Shown: in pieces, positions 7,795-15,634 of the stretch | How positions within the stretch are numbered: the stretch's first letter is position 1 | Layout of the letters: each line of letters begins with the position of its first letter | Assembly: GCA_035651815.1 (NCBI GenBank) | Contig: DASRFB010000089.1 | Coordinates: 1 to 64,000, forward strand | Direction of reading: 5' to 3' | Source of the DNA: VBDM01 sp035651815 | Lineage (GTDB): Bacteria > Pseudomonadota > Gammaproteobacteria > Burkholderiales > SG8-39 | DNA: 64,000 nt | Made by a program: the position numbers and the translations under genes | Notes under the pieces: generated by a model | The model's input: only the letters and a program-made list of their open reading frames with translations | Told to the model about the DNA's origin: nothing | Databases searched by the model: none

Positions 7795-9192
7795 ATGTCT
7801 GCCACATCCCGTTTCGCCATCTCAGTAATCGCCTTGGGGCTTGCCGGCCCTGGCGCCGTGTTCGCGGCGTGCATGGGTCCCGGCGCGCCCGCCAACACGC
7901 AAACAAAATGTCTAACCGCCATCGAGATCCCCGGAACCCCGTTACGCTCGTACGACATCAGCTGGGTGAACCCGGATCGCGCGGAGTACTACCTCGGCGA
8001 CCGCTCGAACGCGGGCATCGACGTGATCGACACACGCAAGCTCACCTTCAAGCGCACGATCCCCGGCTTCGTCGGTGTCGTGTTCAGGAAGGACGCGAAC
8101 GGGAACCCGGTCGCTGTGGACAACAACCATTCCGGGCCTGACGGCGTCACCTCGCACGGCCGCTGGCTATACGCCGGCGACGGCGACAGCACGCTGAAAG
8201 TGATCGACCTCGATGCCCCCAACGCCTCTGCAATCAAGCAGACGATCAAAACCGGCGGCTCGACGCGCGTCGACGAGATGGCGCTCACTACGGACGGTGG
8301 GCTCCTGCTCGCGGCGAACAATGCGGAGGACCCGCCGTTCGCGACGCTGTTCAGCGCCAACGGCGACGAGCCGGTGAGCAATACCATGTTCCTTTCCAAG
8401 ATCACCATCGCTGATGCGATCGTTCCGGCCGGCTTTGGTCTCTCGATGGAGCAGCCGGCGTGGGATCCAAAGACGAAGCGCTTCTATGTCTCGGTACCGA
8501 TCATCGCCAACAACCCCGCAGGCTGCAACTACGGGCAGGTACCCGACGCCGACATCACTTGCGACGGCGGCCTGCTCGTGGTCGATCCGACGACGGTGAC
8601 GTCCGGCTCCGACGTATTGGGCGCCTTCGACCCGGCGACCAACACCGGCGTCGTGCCGCTGCACGCCTGCGGACCGAACGGCGCGACGGTCGGCGTGCAC
8701 GACAACATACTGCTCGGCTGCACTCCGGCGAACAATCCGAGCGATGTGACGACGCTGGTGATCAACGCCAAAACCAAGAACTTCGCCAACATCGGGAATA
8801 TCACCGGTTCGGACGAAGTGTGGTTCAACAAAGGCGACCGCCGGTACTACACGGCGTCCAACCGCAACTGCAAGGTCGCGGGTCAGCCTTGCCCGAGCGG
8901 CAAGCAGCAGGCCGCCGTGCTCGGCGTCATCGACGGCACCAGCGTGCTGATCGAGACCGTGCCGCAATCCTCAGGATCGCACTCGGTAGCGGCAGACTCC
9001 GAACGCAATCTCATCTTCGTGCCGGAGTCGGCGCCCGCGTTGGCGGCGCCGCCTGAGATCAAAGCCCTTGCGGGCGACAACACCACGGTCGGCGCCGGCA
9101 TCTGCGGCGGCAGCAACGGCTGCATCGGGGTGTACATCCACCAGGTCGATCGCGACCGGGATCTGCACGACCGCGACCGCGACGATCGCTAA
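7795..9192 (+). CDS. Secreted beta-propeller-like protein of unknown function
   Basis: This 465-residue protein has a signal peptide (cleavage near VFAAC, residue ~25). Its repeats of ~50 residues resemble a YVTN/NHL-type propeller: ISWVNPDRAEYYLGDRSN, IDVIDTRKLTFKRTIPG, GRWLYAGDGDSTLKVIDLD, DEVWFNKGDRRYYTAS. Several Cys pairs suggest disulphides. The C-terminus is a charged Asp/Arg tail. Such proteins may bind ligands or act as lactonase-like enzymes outside the cytoplasm, but I see no catalytic signature. The ATG at 7795 is preceded by AGAGGAG. A strong terminator follows at 9209-9240, so it is transcribed alone. Its codon use looks slightly less GC-rich than neighbours in places, which is weak evidence of transfer. 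Confidence 0.7.
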   Translation: MSATSRFAISVIALGLAGPGAVFAACMGPGAPANTQTKCLTAIEIPGTPLRSYDISWVNPDRAEYYLGDRSNAGIDVIDTRKLTFKRTIPGFVGVVFRKDANGNPVAVDNNHSGPDGVTSHGRWLYAGDGDSTLKVIDLDAPNASAIKQTIKTGGSTRVDEMALTTDGGLLLAANNAEDPPFATLFSANGDEPVSNTMFLSKITIADAIVPAGFGLSMEQPAWDPKTKRFYVSVPIIANNPAGCNYGQVPDADITCDGGLLVVDPTTVTSGSDVLGAFDPATNTGVVPLHACGPNGATVGVHDNILLGCTPANNPSDVTTLVINAKTKNFANIGNITGSDEVWFNKGDRRYYTASNRNCKVAGQPCPSGKQQAAVLGVIDGTSVLIETVPQSSGSHSVAADSERNLIFVPESAPALAAPPEIKALAGDNTTVGAGICGGSNGCIGVYIHQVDRDRDLHDRDRDDR

Positions 9193-9208
9193 GCCGGTCT
9201 TCCCGAAA

Positions 9209-9240
9209 AGCACCGCCATCCGGCGGTGCTTTTTCTTTTC
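9209..9240 (+). terminator. Rho-independent terminator after the propeller gene
   Basis: A 9-bp perfect stem (AGCACCGCC 9209-9217, GGCGGTGCT 9222-9230) with a 4-base loop is followed by a T-rich tract at 9231-9240. Confidence 0.95.
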
Positions 9241-9277
9241 CCGGCGTTCCGGGCGCCGCGCCATCCGGACCATTAGG

Positions 9278-9299
9278 CCGAATGGCGCCCGCCATTCGG
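9278..9299. repeat. Perfect 10-bp inverted repeat upstream of a small gene
   Basis: CCGAATGGCG (9278-9287) and CGCCATTCGG (9290-9299) form a perfect inverted repeat with a 2-base centre. It lies about 95 bases before the 70-residue ORF and has no T-run, so it is better read as an operator or RNA hairpin than as a terminator. Confidence 0.6.
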
Positions 9300-9391
9300 A
9301 TGTCACGCCGGCTCGACAGAATGACGCCTCGGCGCCGCGCGTGAGATTCGCGCGCCCGCCGCCATTTCTGTGAGCGACGCGGAGGATTTTC

Positions 9392-9604
9392 ATGAAGGCT
9401 TGGATCATCGGCATCGGGGCGTTCGGCATGTCTTCGGCGACGGTCGTCGCCGTGAATCCGGGCGGCGTGGTCACGAACGCGGTCAACGTCGTGCAGCACC
9501 AGGTGCAGAGCATCACCAGCGCCGGCGGCACCGGCGGCGGCACGGCGGGCGGCGGGACGACCGTCAGCGCGCCCTCGATCACGAGCGGCTGCCGCTCGCA
9601 CTAG
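9392..9604 (+). CDS. Small Gly/Thr-rich exported protein, hypothetical
   Basis: I do not recognise this 70-residue protein. The first ~20 residues are hydrophobic (WIIGIGAFGMSSATVVAV) and could be a signal peptide or membrane anchor. The middle is Val/Asn/Gln-rich, then a Gly/Thr-rich linker leads to a C-terminal SGCRSH. A good ribosome-binding site (GGAGGA, about 9380-9385) precedes ATG 9392 at correct spacing, which is the main reason to call it real. A single cysteine four residues from the end is notable. No neighbour suggests a role. Confidence 0.55.
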   Translation: MKAWIIGIGAFGMSSATVVAVNPGGVVTNAVNVVQHQVQSITSAGGTGGGTAGGGTTVSAPSITSGCRSH

Positions 9605-9732
9605 CCCGCAGCACCCGCCTCGGCGCCGGATTATGATTCCGTGCGGCGCCGGGGGGCTGCACGCCCGCCGGGCCGGGGCGCGCGGCCGAATCGCGCCTCC
9701 TCCGAACACGAACATATCAGCGGAGGTGTCTC

Positions 9733-10173
9733 ATGCTGCCCGAGATCCACGTCAACTACCTGGCCGTGATCGCCGCGGTCTTCGCCAACATCGCGCTCGG
9801 CTTTCTCTGGTACGGCCCCGTCTTCGGCGGCTCGTGGAGAAAGGAAATGGGGATCGCCGCCGACGCGCGGCCCGCGCCCGGTGCAATGTGGCGCTCGATG
9901 TCCCTCATGGTCTTCGGCGCCCTCCTCATGGCGTGGGTGCTCTCGTACGACGAGGCCGTGTGGCGGCCGTCGAGCTGGAAGGCCGGCGCCGATCAGACTC
10001 CGGCGATGTATGGCTTCTTCGCCGCGCTCTTCACCTGGCTCGGCTACATCGTGCCGCTGCTGCTCGGCGGCGTCGCCTGGGAGAACAAGTCGGGGAAGCT
10101 GTTCGCGATCAACGCGGGCTACTGGCTGATCGCCCTGCTCGCGATGGGGATGATCCTCGCGTACTGGCGCTAG
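9733..10173 (+). CDS. DUF1761 family membrane protein
   Basis: This 146-residue protein has about four transmembrane helices and the DUF1761 hallmark near the N-terminus (AVFANIALGFLWYGPVFGGSW) plus AALFTWLGYIVPLLLGGVAWE. The family is widespread and its function is unknown. The ATG at 9733 follows GGAGGTGT at 9721-9728, a clear ribosome-binding site. It appears to be a single-gene unit between the 70-residue ORF and the peroxiredoxin gene. Confidence 0.87.
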   Translation: MLPEIHVNYLAVIAAVFANIALGFLWYGPVFGGSWRKEMGIAADARPAPGAMWRSMSLMVFGALLMAWVLSYDEAVWRPSSWKAGADQTPAMYGFFAALFTWLGYIVPLLLGGVAWENKSGKLFAINAGYWLIALLAMGMILAYWR

Positions 10174-10201
10174 CGCGGCGGCGGACGCCGGTCCGCGGCG
10201 C

Positions 10202-10207
10202 TATAAT
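10202..10207 (+). promoter_or_regulatory. Candidate -10 element of the peroxiredoxin gene
   Basis: A perfect TATAAT lies at 10202-10207 in otherwise very GC-rich sequence, 92 bases before the peroxiredoxin ATG. No convincing -35 element is visible 16-18 bases upstream. Confidence 0.5.
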
Positions 10208-10299
10208 CGGACATCCACGGCGTCACCCACAGCAACCCGCGGGCCGACGGCGGCCTTCACACGGGCGCCCGCCCGGCTCGCCATTTTTTGGAGAACCAC

Positions 10300-10950
10300 A
10301 TGGCAATTCGCATCGGCGATGAGGCCCCGGACTTCACGGCGCAGACGACCGAAGGCCCGATCCGCTTCCACGAGTGGATCGGCGACAAGTGGGCGATCCT
10401 GTTCTCGCACCCGAAGGACTTCACGCCCGTCTGCACCACCGAGCTCGGCTACATGGCCAAGCTCAAGCCCGAGTGGGACAAGCGCAACACGAAGATCATC
10501 GGCCTGTCGGTCGACCCGGTGAGCGACCACAAGAACTGGGTGAAGGACATCCAGGAGACGCAAGGGTCGGCCGTCAACTACCCGATGATCGGCGACGACG
10601 ACCTCAAGGTCGCGAAGCTCTACGACATGATCCATCCCAACGCGAGCGGCGGCAAACGCACGGCGGCCGACAACGCCACGGTGCGCTCGGTGTTCATCAT
10701 CGGCCCCGACAAGAAGGTGAAGGCCATGCTGATCTACCCGATGAGCGCGGGGCGCAATTTCGACGAGGTGCTGCGGCTGCTCGACTCGCTGCAGCTCGCC
10801 GCGAAAGCGGCCATCGCCACGCCGGTGAACTGGAAGCCCGGCCAGGACGTGATCATCCCGACCTCGGTGTCCGACGACGAGGCGAAGAAGAAGTACCCGC
10901 AGGGCTTCAAGACGCACAAGCCGTACCTGCGCACGGTCTCGCTGAAATAG
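10300..10950 (+). CDS. 1-Cys peroxiredoxin (Prx6 type)
   Basis: This 216-residue peroxiredoxin reduces hydrogen peroxide and organic peroxides with a peroxidatic cysteine in the motif DFTPVCTTELGYM (Cys near residue 45). The length, the C-terminal extension after the thioredoxin fold (TPVNWKPGQDVIIPTSVSDDEA) and the absence of a clear resolving Cys place it in the Prx6 (1-Cys) group. It acts in the cytoplasm. ATG 10300 has GGAGA at 10290-10294 at good spacing; the TTG at 10288 in the same frame overlaps that site and is rejected. It lies 30 bases upstream of a lipoprotein gene on the same strand, possibly co-transcribed. Confidence 0.94.
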   Translation: MAIRIGDEAPDFTAQTTEGPIRFHEWIGDKWAILFSHPKDFTPVCTTELGYMAKLKPEWDKRNTKIIGLSVDPVSDHKNWVKDIQETQGSAVNYPMIGDDDLKVAKLYDMIHPNASGGKRTAADNATVRSVFIIGPDKKVKAMLIYPMSAGRNFDEVLRLLDSLQLAAKAAIATPVNWKPGQDVIIPTSVSDDEAKKKYPQGFKTHKPYLRTVSLK

Positions 10951-10980
10951 CACGACGCAGAAACCAGGAGAGGAAAAAAC

Positions 10981-11406
10981 ATGCGCAAGATCTTTGCGAT
11001 CGTCTTCGCGTGCGCGCTCGCCGCGCTCGCTGCCGGCTGCAAGGCGCCGCCGACGCAGGAGCAGAAGTCCGCCGTCGACTACGGCCCGAAGCCGGAGAAC
11101 TACGAGACGGTGATCAAGGAATACATGCGTACCCGCGTGAACATGGAAGGCGTGATCTTCGAGTTCCGCGGCGGGCCCAAGCCGCTCTACCAGCAGGACA
11201 CGGTGCTGCGTCCGCTGCAGTACGGCTGGGGCGTGTGCGTGTTCGTGCACGACAAGCGTGCGAGCGCGTTCGAGTCGTACCCGATGACCTTCTTCATCCG
11301 CAACGGCGTGATCGTGGCCGCGAACGGCGGCCCGGACGACAACCTGATCGGCCGGCGCTTCGCGCTCGCCGACTGCAACGAGCTCGGGACACCGTTCGTC
11401 CGCTGA
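10981..11406 (+). CDS. Putative lipoprotein of unknown function
   Basis: This 141-residue protein has a short signal peptide and a lipobox (LAAGC, Cys about residue 20), so it is probably lipid-anchored in the envelope. The mature part shows KEYMRTRVNMEGVIFEFRGG, WGVCVFVHDKRASAFESYP and FFIRNGVIVAANGGPDD. I cannot name the family; the pattern of a small beta-rich domain is only an impression. A strong AGGAGAGG ribosome-binding site precedes the ATG. It follows the peroxiredoxin gene by 30 bases and its stop lies 15 bases from the convergent gene end at 11422. Confidence 0.72.
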   Translation: MRKIFAIVFACALAALAAGCKAPPTQEQKSAVDYGPKPENYETVIKEYMRTRVNMEGVIFEFRGGPKPLYQQDTVLRPLQYGWGVCVFVHDKRASAFESYPMTFFIRNGVIVAANGGPDDNLIGRRFALADCNELGTPFVR

Positions 11407-11421
11407 GGCCCCTGCCGCGGA

Positions 11422-11802
11422 TCAGGGCAGCTGGATCTTCCCGCCCGCAGGCCCCTGCGGGATGACGATCTGCGAGGCCGCCTGCCGGCGCAGCTCCTGC
11501 AGCTCGCGCACGGTGCGCTCGATCGCCTCTTTGGCGAGCGCCCCGAACTGCTCGGCCGCCTGCTCGAGCGACGACGCAGGAATCTCGAACGCGATCGGCA
11601 GCGAGCCGGCCGGCGTCATGATCTGCGTCTCGCCGACGTAGAGCACGGGCCGCGCGCCGTCGGGCTTGCCTTCCTTCGTGACGGGCGTCATGCGCCGGAT
11701 CGTGCCGATGCGGCGGTCGGTGAAGATCTCCTCGAGGTACAGCGCGTTCGCGTCGATCTTGATCTCGGGCGACCGGGTGTCTTCGGTTCTGGATTCAGCC
11801 AT
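11422..11802 (-). CDS. Hypothetical cytoplasmic protein downstream of benzoate-CoA ligase
   Basis: I do not recognise this 126-residue protein. It has no signal peptide or membrane helix. Visible parts are an N-terminal acidic stretch, a beta-rich middle (ALYLEEIFTDRRIGTIRRM, VLYVGETQIMTPAGSLPIAF) and an amphipathic helix (QAAEQFGALAKEAIERTVRELQEL). It follows the benzoate-CoA ligase gene on the same strand with a 30-base gap, so the two are probably co-transcribed. This suggests, but does not show, a link to aromatic metabolism. Confidence 0.65.
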   Translation of the reverse strand: MAESRTEDTRSPEIKIDANALYLEEIFTDRRIGTIRRMTPVTKEGKPDGARPVLYVGETQIMTPAGSLPIAFEIPASSLEQAAEQFGALAKEAIERTVRELQELRRQAASQIVIPQGPAGGKIQLP

Positions 11803-11832
11803 AAGGATTGGTCCGTCAAACGGGTCCCGGGT

Positions 11833-13413
11833 TCAACCCCGGAGCTTGAAGCGCTGGATCTTGCCCGTCGCGGTCTTGGGCAGCTCCTCGATGAACTCGA
11901 TCCAGCGCGGATACTTGTAAGGCGCGAGGCGGTCCTTCACGTGCTGCTGCAGCGCCTGGGCCATCACGTCGCCGGGCTTGCGCCCCGCCTTCAGCACGAC
12001 GAACGCCTTGGGCTTCACCAGCTTGTTCTCGTCCGTGGCGCCGACGACCGCGGCCTCGAGCACGGCCTCGTGCGCAACCAGCGCCGCCTCGACCTCCGCC
12101 GGCGAGACGTAGATGCCGCTCACCTTGAGCATGTCGTCGCTGCGGCCGCCGTAGACGTAATGGCCGTCGGCGTCCTGGCTGAACTTGTCGCCGCTGCGGG
12201 TCCACTCGCCGACGAAGGTGCCGAGGGTCTTCGCGCGGTTGTTCCAGTAATACGCGGCCGCGGTCGGGCCCTTGATCTGCAGCTCGCCCAGGTCGCCCTG
12301 CTTCACCGGGCGGCCCTCCTCGTCCACGATCCGCAGCTCGTAGCCGGGCACGGCGACGCCGGTCGTGCCGTGCCGCACGTCGCCCGGCCGGCAGCCCATG
12401 AAGACGTGCAGCATCTCGGTCGAGCCGATGGTGTTGATGACGTCGGTGCCCATGCGCTCGGCCCAGCGCGTGCTGATCTCCGCCGGCAGCGCCTCGCCCG
12501 CCGACACGCACAGGCGCAGCGCGAGCGCGCCTTTCTTCGGCAGCTCGGGGCTCGCGAGCATCGCCGCGTACAGCGTCGGCACGCCGTAGAACAGGCTGGC
12601 GCGATGCTCGGCGAGGCGCTTGAACACCACGGCGGGCGTCGGCCGCTCGGCGGTCAGCACCGCGGTCGCGCCGACCGCCATCGTGAACGACATCGCGTTC
12701 CCGAGGCCGTACGCGAAGAACAGCTTCGCCGCCGAGTACACGACGTCGTCCTCGCGCACGCCGACGAAGGCGCGGCCGAAGAGCTCGGCCGTGAGGATCA
12801 TGCTCGAGTGCAGGTGCACCGTGCCCTTGGGCGCGCCGGTCGAGCCCGACGAATACAGCCAGAAGCACGCGTCGTCGCTCGTGGTCGGCGCGGGCTCGAA
12901 CGCCGGCGCCCCCTTCGCGAGCACGTCGCGCAGGGCGATCTGCCCCTTCGCATCCGCCCCCGACACGATCACGCTCTTCAGGAACGGCAGCCTGCCCACG
13001 AGCGGAGCAAACTGCGGCCAGAGCTGCTCGGAGACGATCAGGCCCTTGGCGCGGCTGTCCGAGAGCATGTACTCGTAGTCGCGGGTCGTGAGCAGCGTGT
13101 TCACGGCGATCGGCACGATGCCCGCCTTGATGCAGCCCAGGAACGCCGTCGGGAAGTCCACGGTATCGAGCAACGCGACCAGCACGCGCTGCTCCATGTC
13201 GAAGCCGAGCGCGCGCATGCCGCCGGCGAACCGGTTCACACGCTCGGCGAGCTGGCCGTACGTGGTGCGGCCGGCGTCGTCGATGAATGCGACCTTGCCC
13301 GCGCGCCCGCCCGCGAGGTTGCGCTCGATCAGGTCGTGGGCGGCGTTGTAGTCGCGCGGGACCTGGACGCGCGGCGGGCTCGCGGAATGGTCGGCGGTGC
13401 TGAGTGACGCCAA
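11833..13413 (-). CDS. bclA: Benzoate-CoA ligase family protein
   Basis: This 526-residue adenylate-forming enzyme activates benzoate (or a close analogue) to its CoA thioester with ATP, the first step of the box pathway encoded nearby. The AMP-binding P-loop is at residues ~187-197 (YSSGSTGAPKG). The segments KLFFAYGLGNAMSF and NTIGSTEMLHVFMG, plus the C-terminal catalytic lysine (TATGKIQRFKL, about residue 519), fit benzoate-CoA ligases. The start is TTG 13413, supported by a strong GGAGGAAG about 7 bases upstream. The enzyme acts in the cytoplasm. The gene is on the opposite strand to boxCB, separated from it by a GGT-like gene and a flavodoxin gene. The gene symbol rests on pathway context. 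Confidence 0.88.
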   Translation of the reverse strand: MASLSTADHSASPPRVQVPRDYNAAHDLIERNLAGGRAGKVAFIDDAGRTTYGQLAERVNRFAGGMRALGFDMEQRVLVALLDTVDFPTAFLGCIKAGIVPIAVNTLLTTRDYEYMLSDSRAKGLIVSEQLWPQFAPLVGRLPFLKSVIVSGADAKGQIALRDVLAKGAPAFEPAPTTSDDACFWLYSSGSTGAPKGTVHLHSSMILTAELFGRAFVGVREDDVVYSAAKLFFAYGLGNAMSFTMAVGATAVLTAERPTPAVVFKRLAEHRASLFYGVPTLYAAMLASPELPKKGALALRLCVSAGEALPAEISTRWAERMGTDVINTIGSTEMLHVFMGCRPGDVRHGTTGVAVPGYELRIVDEEGRPVKQGDLGELQIKGPTAAAYYWNNRAKTLGTFVGEWTRSGDKFSQDADGHYVYGGRSDDMLKVSGIYVSPAEVEAALVAHEAVLEAAVVGATDENKLVKPKAFVVLKAGRKPGDVMAQALQQHVKDRLAPYKYPRWIEFIEELPKTATGKIQRFKLRG

Positions 13414-13444
13414 GCGGATCTTCCTCCGGCGCCGATTCTAGCGC

Positions 13445-15070
13445 TCAATAGCCAATCGCCGCGCCGTCGCTGCGCGGGTCGGAGCCGCCGGCGAGCGTGC
13501 CGGCCAGGGGATCGAGCGTGATGCCGTGCGCATGGCCCGCGATCTCGTTCCAGGCCGGCCAGCGGTTCACGGTATGCCCGCGGCGCTCGAGCTCGCGCAG
13601 CGTCGCCTCGGGGAAGCGGCCTTCCATGTTGAGCAGGTCGCGCGGCTCGCCCAGCAGGAACCGGCCCGACAGCCAGCGCGGCGCCTCGAGCGCCGCCTGG
13701 ATGTCGCGGCCCTGGTCGATCAGCGCGACGTAGGTCTGCAGATGGATCTGCGGCTGGCCGTCCGCACCCATGCAGCCGACGACGTGCGAGGGCCTGCCCT
13801 CGCGCAATGCCATCGAAGCGATGAGGGTGTGCATCGGGCGCTTTCCCGCCTCGAGCCGGTTCGGGTGCTGCGGATCGAGCGAGAAGTACGCCGAGCGGTT
13901 CTGCAGCACGATGCCCGTGTCGCCCGCGACCACGCCCGACCCGAACGTCGAATAAAGGCTGTGCACCAGCGCGACGGCGTTCCCTTGCGCGTCGGCCGCG
14001 GCGAGGAACACGGTGTCGCCGGCGAGCGTGCCGTACGAAGGGATGCGGTCCCAGGCGAGCGCGCGCTTCGGATCCATCAGCTCCGCGCGCCGGCCCGCGT
14101 ACGCCTTCGACACGAGGCGATCCGTCGGCACAGGATGATGCTCGGGATCCGCGAGCAGGTGGTCGCGGTCGTGGTAGGCGATCTGCTTGGCCTGGACGAG
14201 CAGGTGCACGAGGTCGGGCCCGAGCGGGTCCATGCGCGCGACGTCGTGCGGCTCGACGAGGTTCAGCATCTCGAGGACGGTGAACCCTTGCGTCGGCGGC
14301 GGCGTCTCGAGGATCTCGACGCCGCGGTAGCTGCCGCGGAGCGGCTCGCCCCACGGCGCGTCCTGGGCGCGGAAGTCGCCCTCGTCGAAGAACCCGCCGT
14401 GCGCGCGCGCGAACGCCGCGAGCGCGAGCGCCGTCTCGCCGCCGTAGAAGCCGTTTTCGCCCTCGCCCGCGATGCGCTCGAGGACGCGTGCGAGCCCGGG
14501 ATTGGAGAGCCGCGCCCCGGGTCGGGGCGCCTCGCCGCCGCGCAGGAACAGGGCGCGCGCGTCGTCGTTGAGGAAGCCCTCGCCGCGGGCGTAGTCGATC
14601 CAGCTCGCGAGACGCCCCGACACCGGGAAGCCTTCGCGCGCGTAGGCGAGGGCGTCGGCGAGCGAGCGCGCGAGCGGCACGCGCCCGTATTCCCGGTGCG
14701 CGGCGCACCAGCTGCGCACCGATCCCGGGACGGTCAGCGTCGCGGGCAGCACGCCCCTCAGCGGAATCTCCTTCAGCCCCCGCGAGCCGAACCAGTCGAT
14801 GCCCGCCGAGCGCGCGGCGCGTCCGCCGCCCGCGAGGTAGCGCGTCCGGCGCGAGCGCGCGTCGTGGATCAGCCAGAACGCATCGCCGCCGATCCCGGTC
14901 ATGTGCGGATAGACGACCGACAGCACGGCGCTCGTGGCGATCGCCGCGTCGACGGCCGAGCCGCCCGCGCGCAGCACGTCCACGCCGGCGGCCGAGGCGA
15001 GCGCGTGCGGGGAAGTCACCAGGCCGCGCGCGGCGAGCGTCGGCGGCCGGCCGGTCTCGATCTTGAACAT
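13445..15070 (-). CDS. Gamma-glutamyltransferase family protein
   Basis: This 541-residue Ntn-hydrolase of the GGT family would self-cleave before a Thr near residue 353 (AGDTVFLAAADAQGNAVAL) and then hydrolyse or transfer gamma-glutamyl groups, or act on related amides. Conserved family blocks are seen: N-terminal LVTSPHALASAAGVDVLRAGG, YPHMTGIGGDAFWL, and C-terminal KRPMHTLIASM and GCMGADGQPQIH. I see no obvious signal peptide, as in cytoplasmic YwrD-like members; the usual GTTH at the nucleophile is GDTV here. Its place between the benzoate-CoA ligase and flavodoxin genes on the same strand is consistent with co-transcription, but no metabolic link is known. Confidence 0.88.
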   Translation of the reverse strand: MFKIETGRPPTLAARGLVTSPHALASAAGVDVLRAGGSAVDAAIATSAVLSVVYPHMTGIGGDAFWLIHDARSRRTRYLAGGGRAARSAGIDWFGSRGLKEIPLRGVLPATLTVPGSVRSWCAAHREYGRVPLARSLADALAYAREGFPVSGRLASWIDYARGEGFLNDDARALFLRGGEAPRPGARLSNPGLARVLERIAGEGENGFYGGETALALAAFARAHGGFFDEGDFRAQDAPWGEPLRGSYRGVEILETPPPTQGFTVLEMLNLVEPHDVARMDPLGPDLVHLLVQAKQIAYHDRDHLLADPEHHPVPTDRLVSKAYAGRRAELMDPKRALAWDRIPSYGTLAGDTVFLAAADAQGNAVALVHSLYSTFGSGVVAGDTGIVLQNRSAYFSLDPQHPNRLEAGKRPMHTLIASMALREGRPSHVVGCMGADGQPQIHLQTYVALIDQGRDIQAALEAPRWLSGRFLLGEPRDLLNMEGRFPEATLRELERRGHTVNRWPAWNEIAGHAHGITLDPLAGTLAGGSDPRSDGAAIGY

Positions 15071-15095
15071 CGCCGCGATTTTAGTGGCGCCCCGC

Positions 15096-15575
15096 TCAGG
15101 CCGCCTGCCGCAGGCGCTCGCGCGCGAGCGCGATCCAGTCGCGCGCCCAGCCGACCGCGATCTCCTCGGGCATGGTGCCCGCGCTCGCGTCGTGCAGCAT
15201 GATCTCGCCGATGCGAAGCGCTCCGAGCTCCGCGAGCACGGCGTCGAAGCGCCGGCCGCCGTTGCAGAAGGTGTCGGCGTAGGTGCGGTCGCCCAGGGCG
15301 ATCACGCCGTAGCGCACTGCCGCGAGATCGGGGCGCGCGGTCCTCAGCGACTCGTACAGTCCGCGCGCGTTGTCGGGAACGTCACCCTGCCCGTACGTCG
15401 AGCTGCACACGAGGAACAGGCCGCCACCGGAGAAGACGGCGGCGTCGAGACCGTCCATGGGCACGACCCTGACGCGCGTGTGCTCGTCGCCCAGGGTCAG
15501 CTCGACTTCCTGCGCGACCGATTGCGCTGTGCCGGTCATGGTGCCCACGAGAATCATGAGGTCGAGGTCTTGCAT
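15096..15575 (-). CDS. Flavodoxin (MioC-like)
   Basis: This 159-residue flavodoxin has the FMN phosphate-binding loop near the N-terminus (ILVGTMTGTAQSVA), the 50s loop (CSSTYGQGDVPDNA) and the 90s region (YGVIALGDRTYADTFC). It carries electrons in the cytoplasm. It is transcribed divergently from the boxR-boxC-boxB unit and shares the 59-base intergenic region with its TGCA repeats, so it may be under BoxR control. Because boxA is absent nearby, it is an attractive, untested electron donor for BoxB. ATG 15575 is clear. Confidence 0.88.
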   Translation of the reverse strand: MQDLDLMILVGTMTGTAQSVAQEVELTLGDEHTRVRVVPMDGLDAAVFSGGGLFLVCSSTYGQGDVPDNARGLYESLRTARPDLAAVRYGVIALGDRTYADTFCNGGRRFDAVLAELGALRIGEIMLHDASAGTMPEEIAVGWARDWIALARERLRQAA

Positions 15576-15580
15576 CGCCG

Positions 15581-15634
15581 GTTATTATGCACGATACTGC
15601 ACGTTATCGCATCGAAGAGCAGTATAGTGCAACC
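15581..15634. promoter_or_regulatory. Divergent promoter with TGCA operator repeats (likely BoxR sites)
   Basis: TGCA occurs at 15588-15591, 15598-15601 and 15628-15631; the first two are spaced by exactly 6 bases. BzdR/BoxR regulators bind TGCA-containing repeats upstream of benzoate genes and release them when benzoyl-CoA is present. A plus-strand -10-like TATAGT lies at 15623-15628 and a minus-strand CATAAT at 15589-15584. Both would place transcription starts almost at the start codons of boxR (GTG 15635) and the flavodoxin gene. Confidence 0.7.

Noticed and set aside
10174..10200. GC-rich hairpin after the DUF1761 gene as a terminator
   Set aside because: No T-tract follows; the next bases are the TATAAT of the peroxiredoxin promoter.
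11407..11421. Possible bidirectional terminator between convergent genes
   Set aside because: The short stem (CCCTG/CAGGG) has no T-run on either side.
15587..15634. ATG 15587 as the start of boxR
   Set aside because: It would place the operator repeats and the -10 candidate inside the coding sequence; GTG 15635 fits the family better, though I cannot exclude the ATG.
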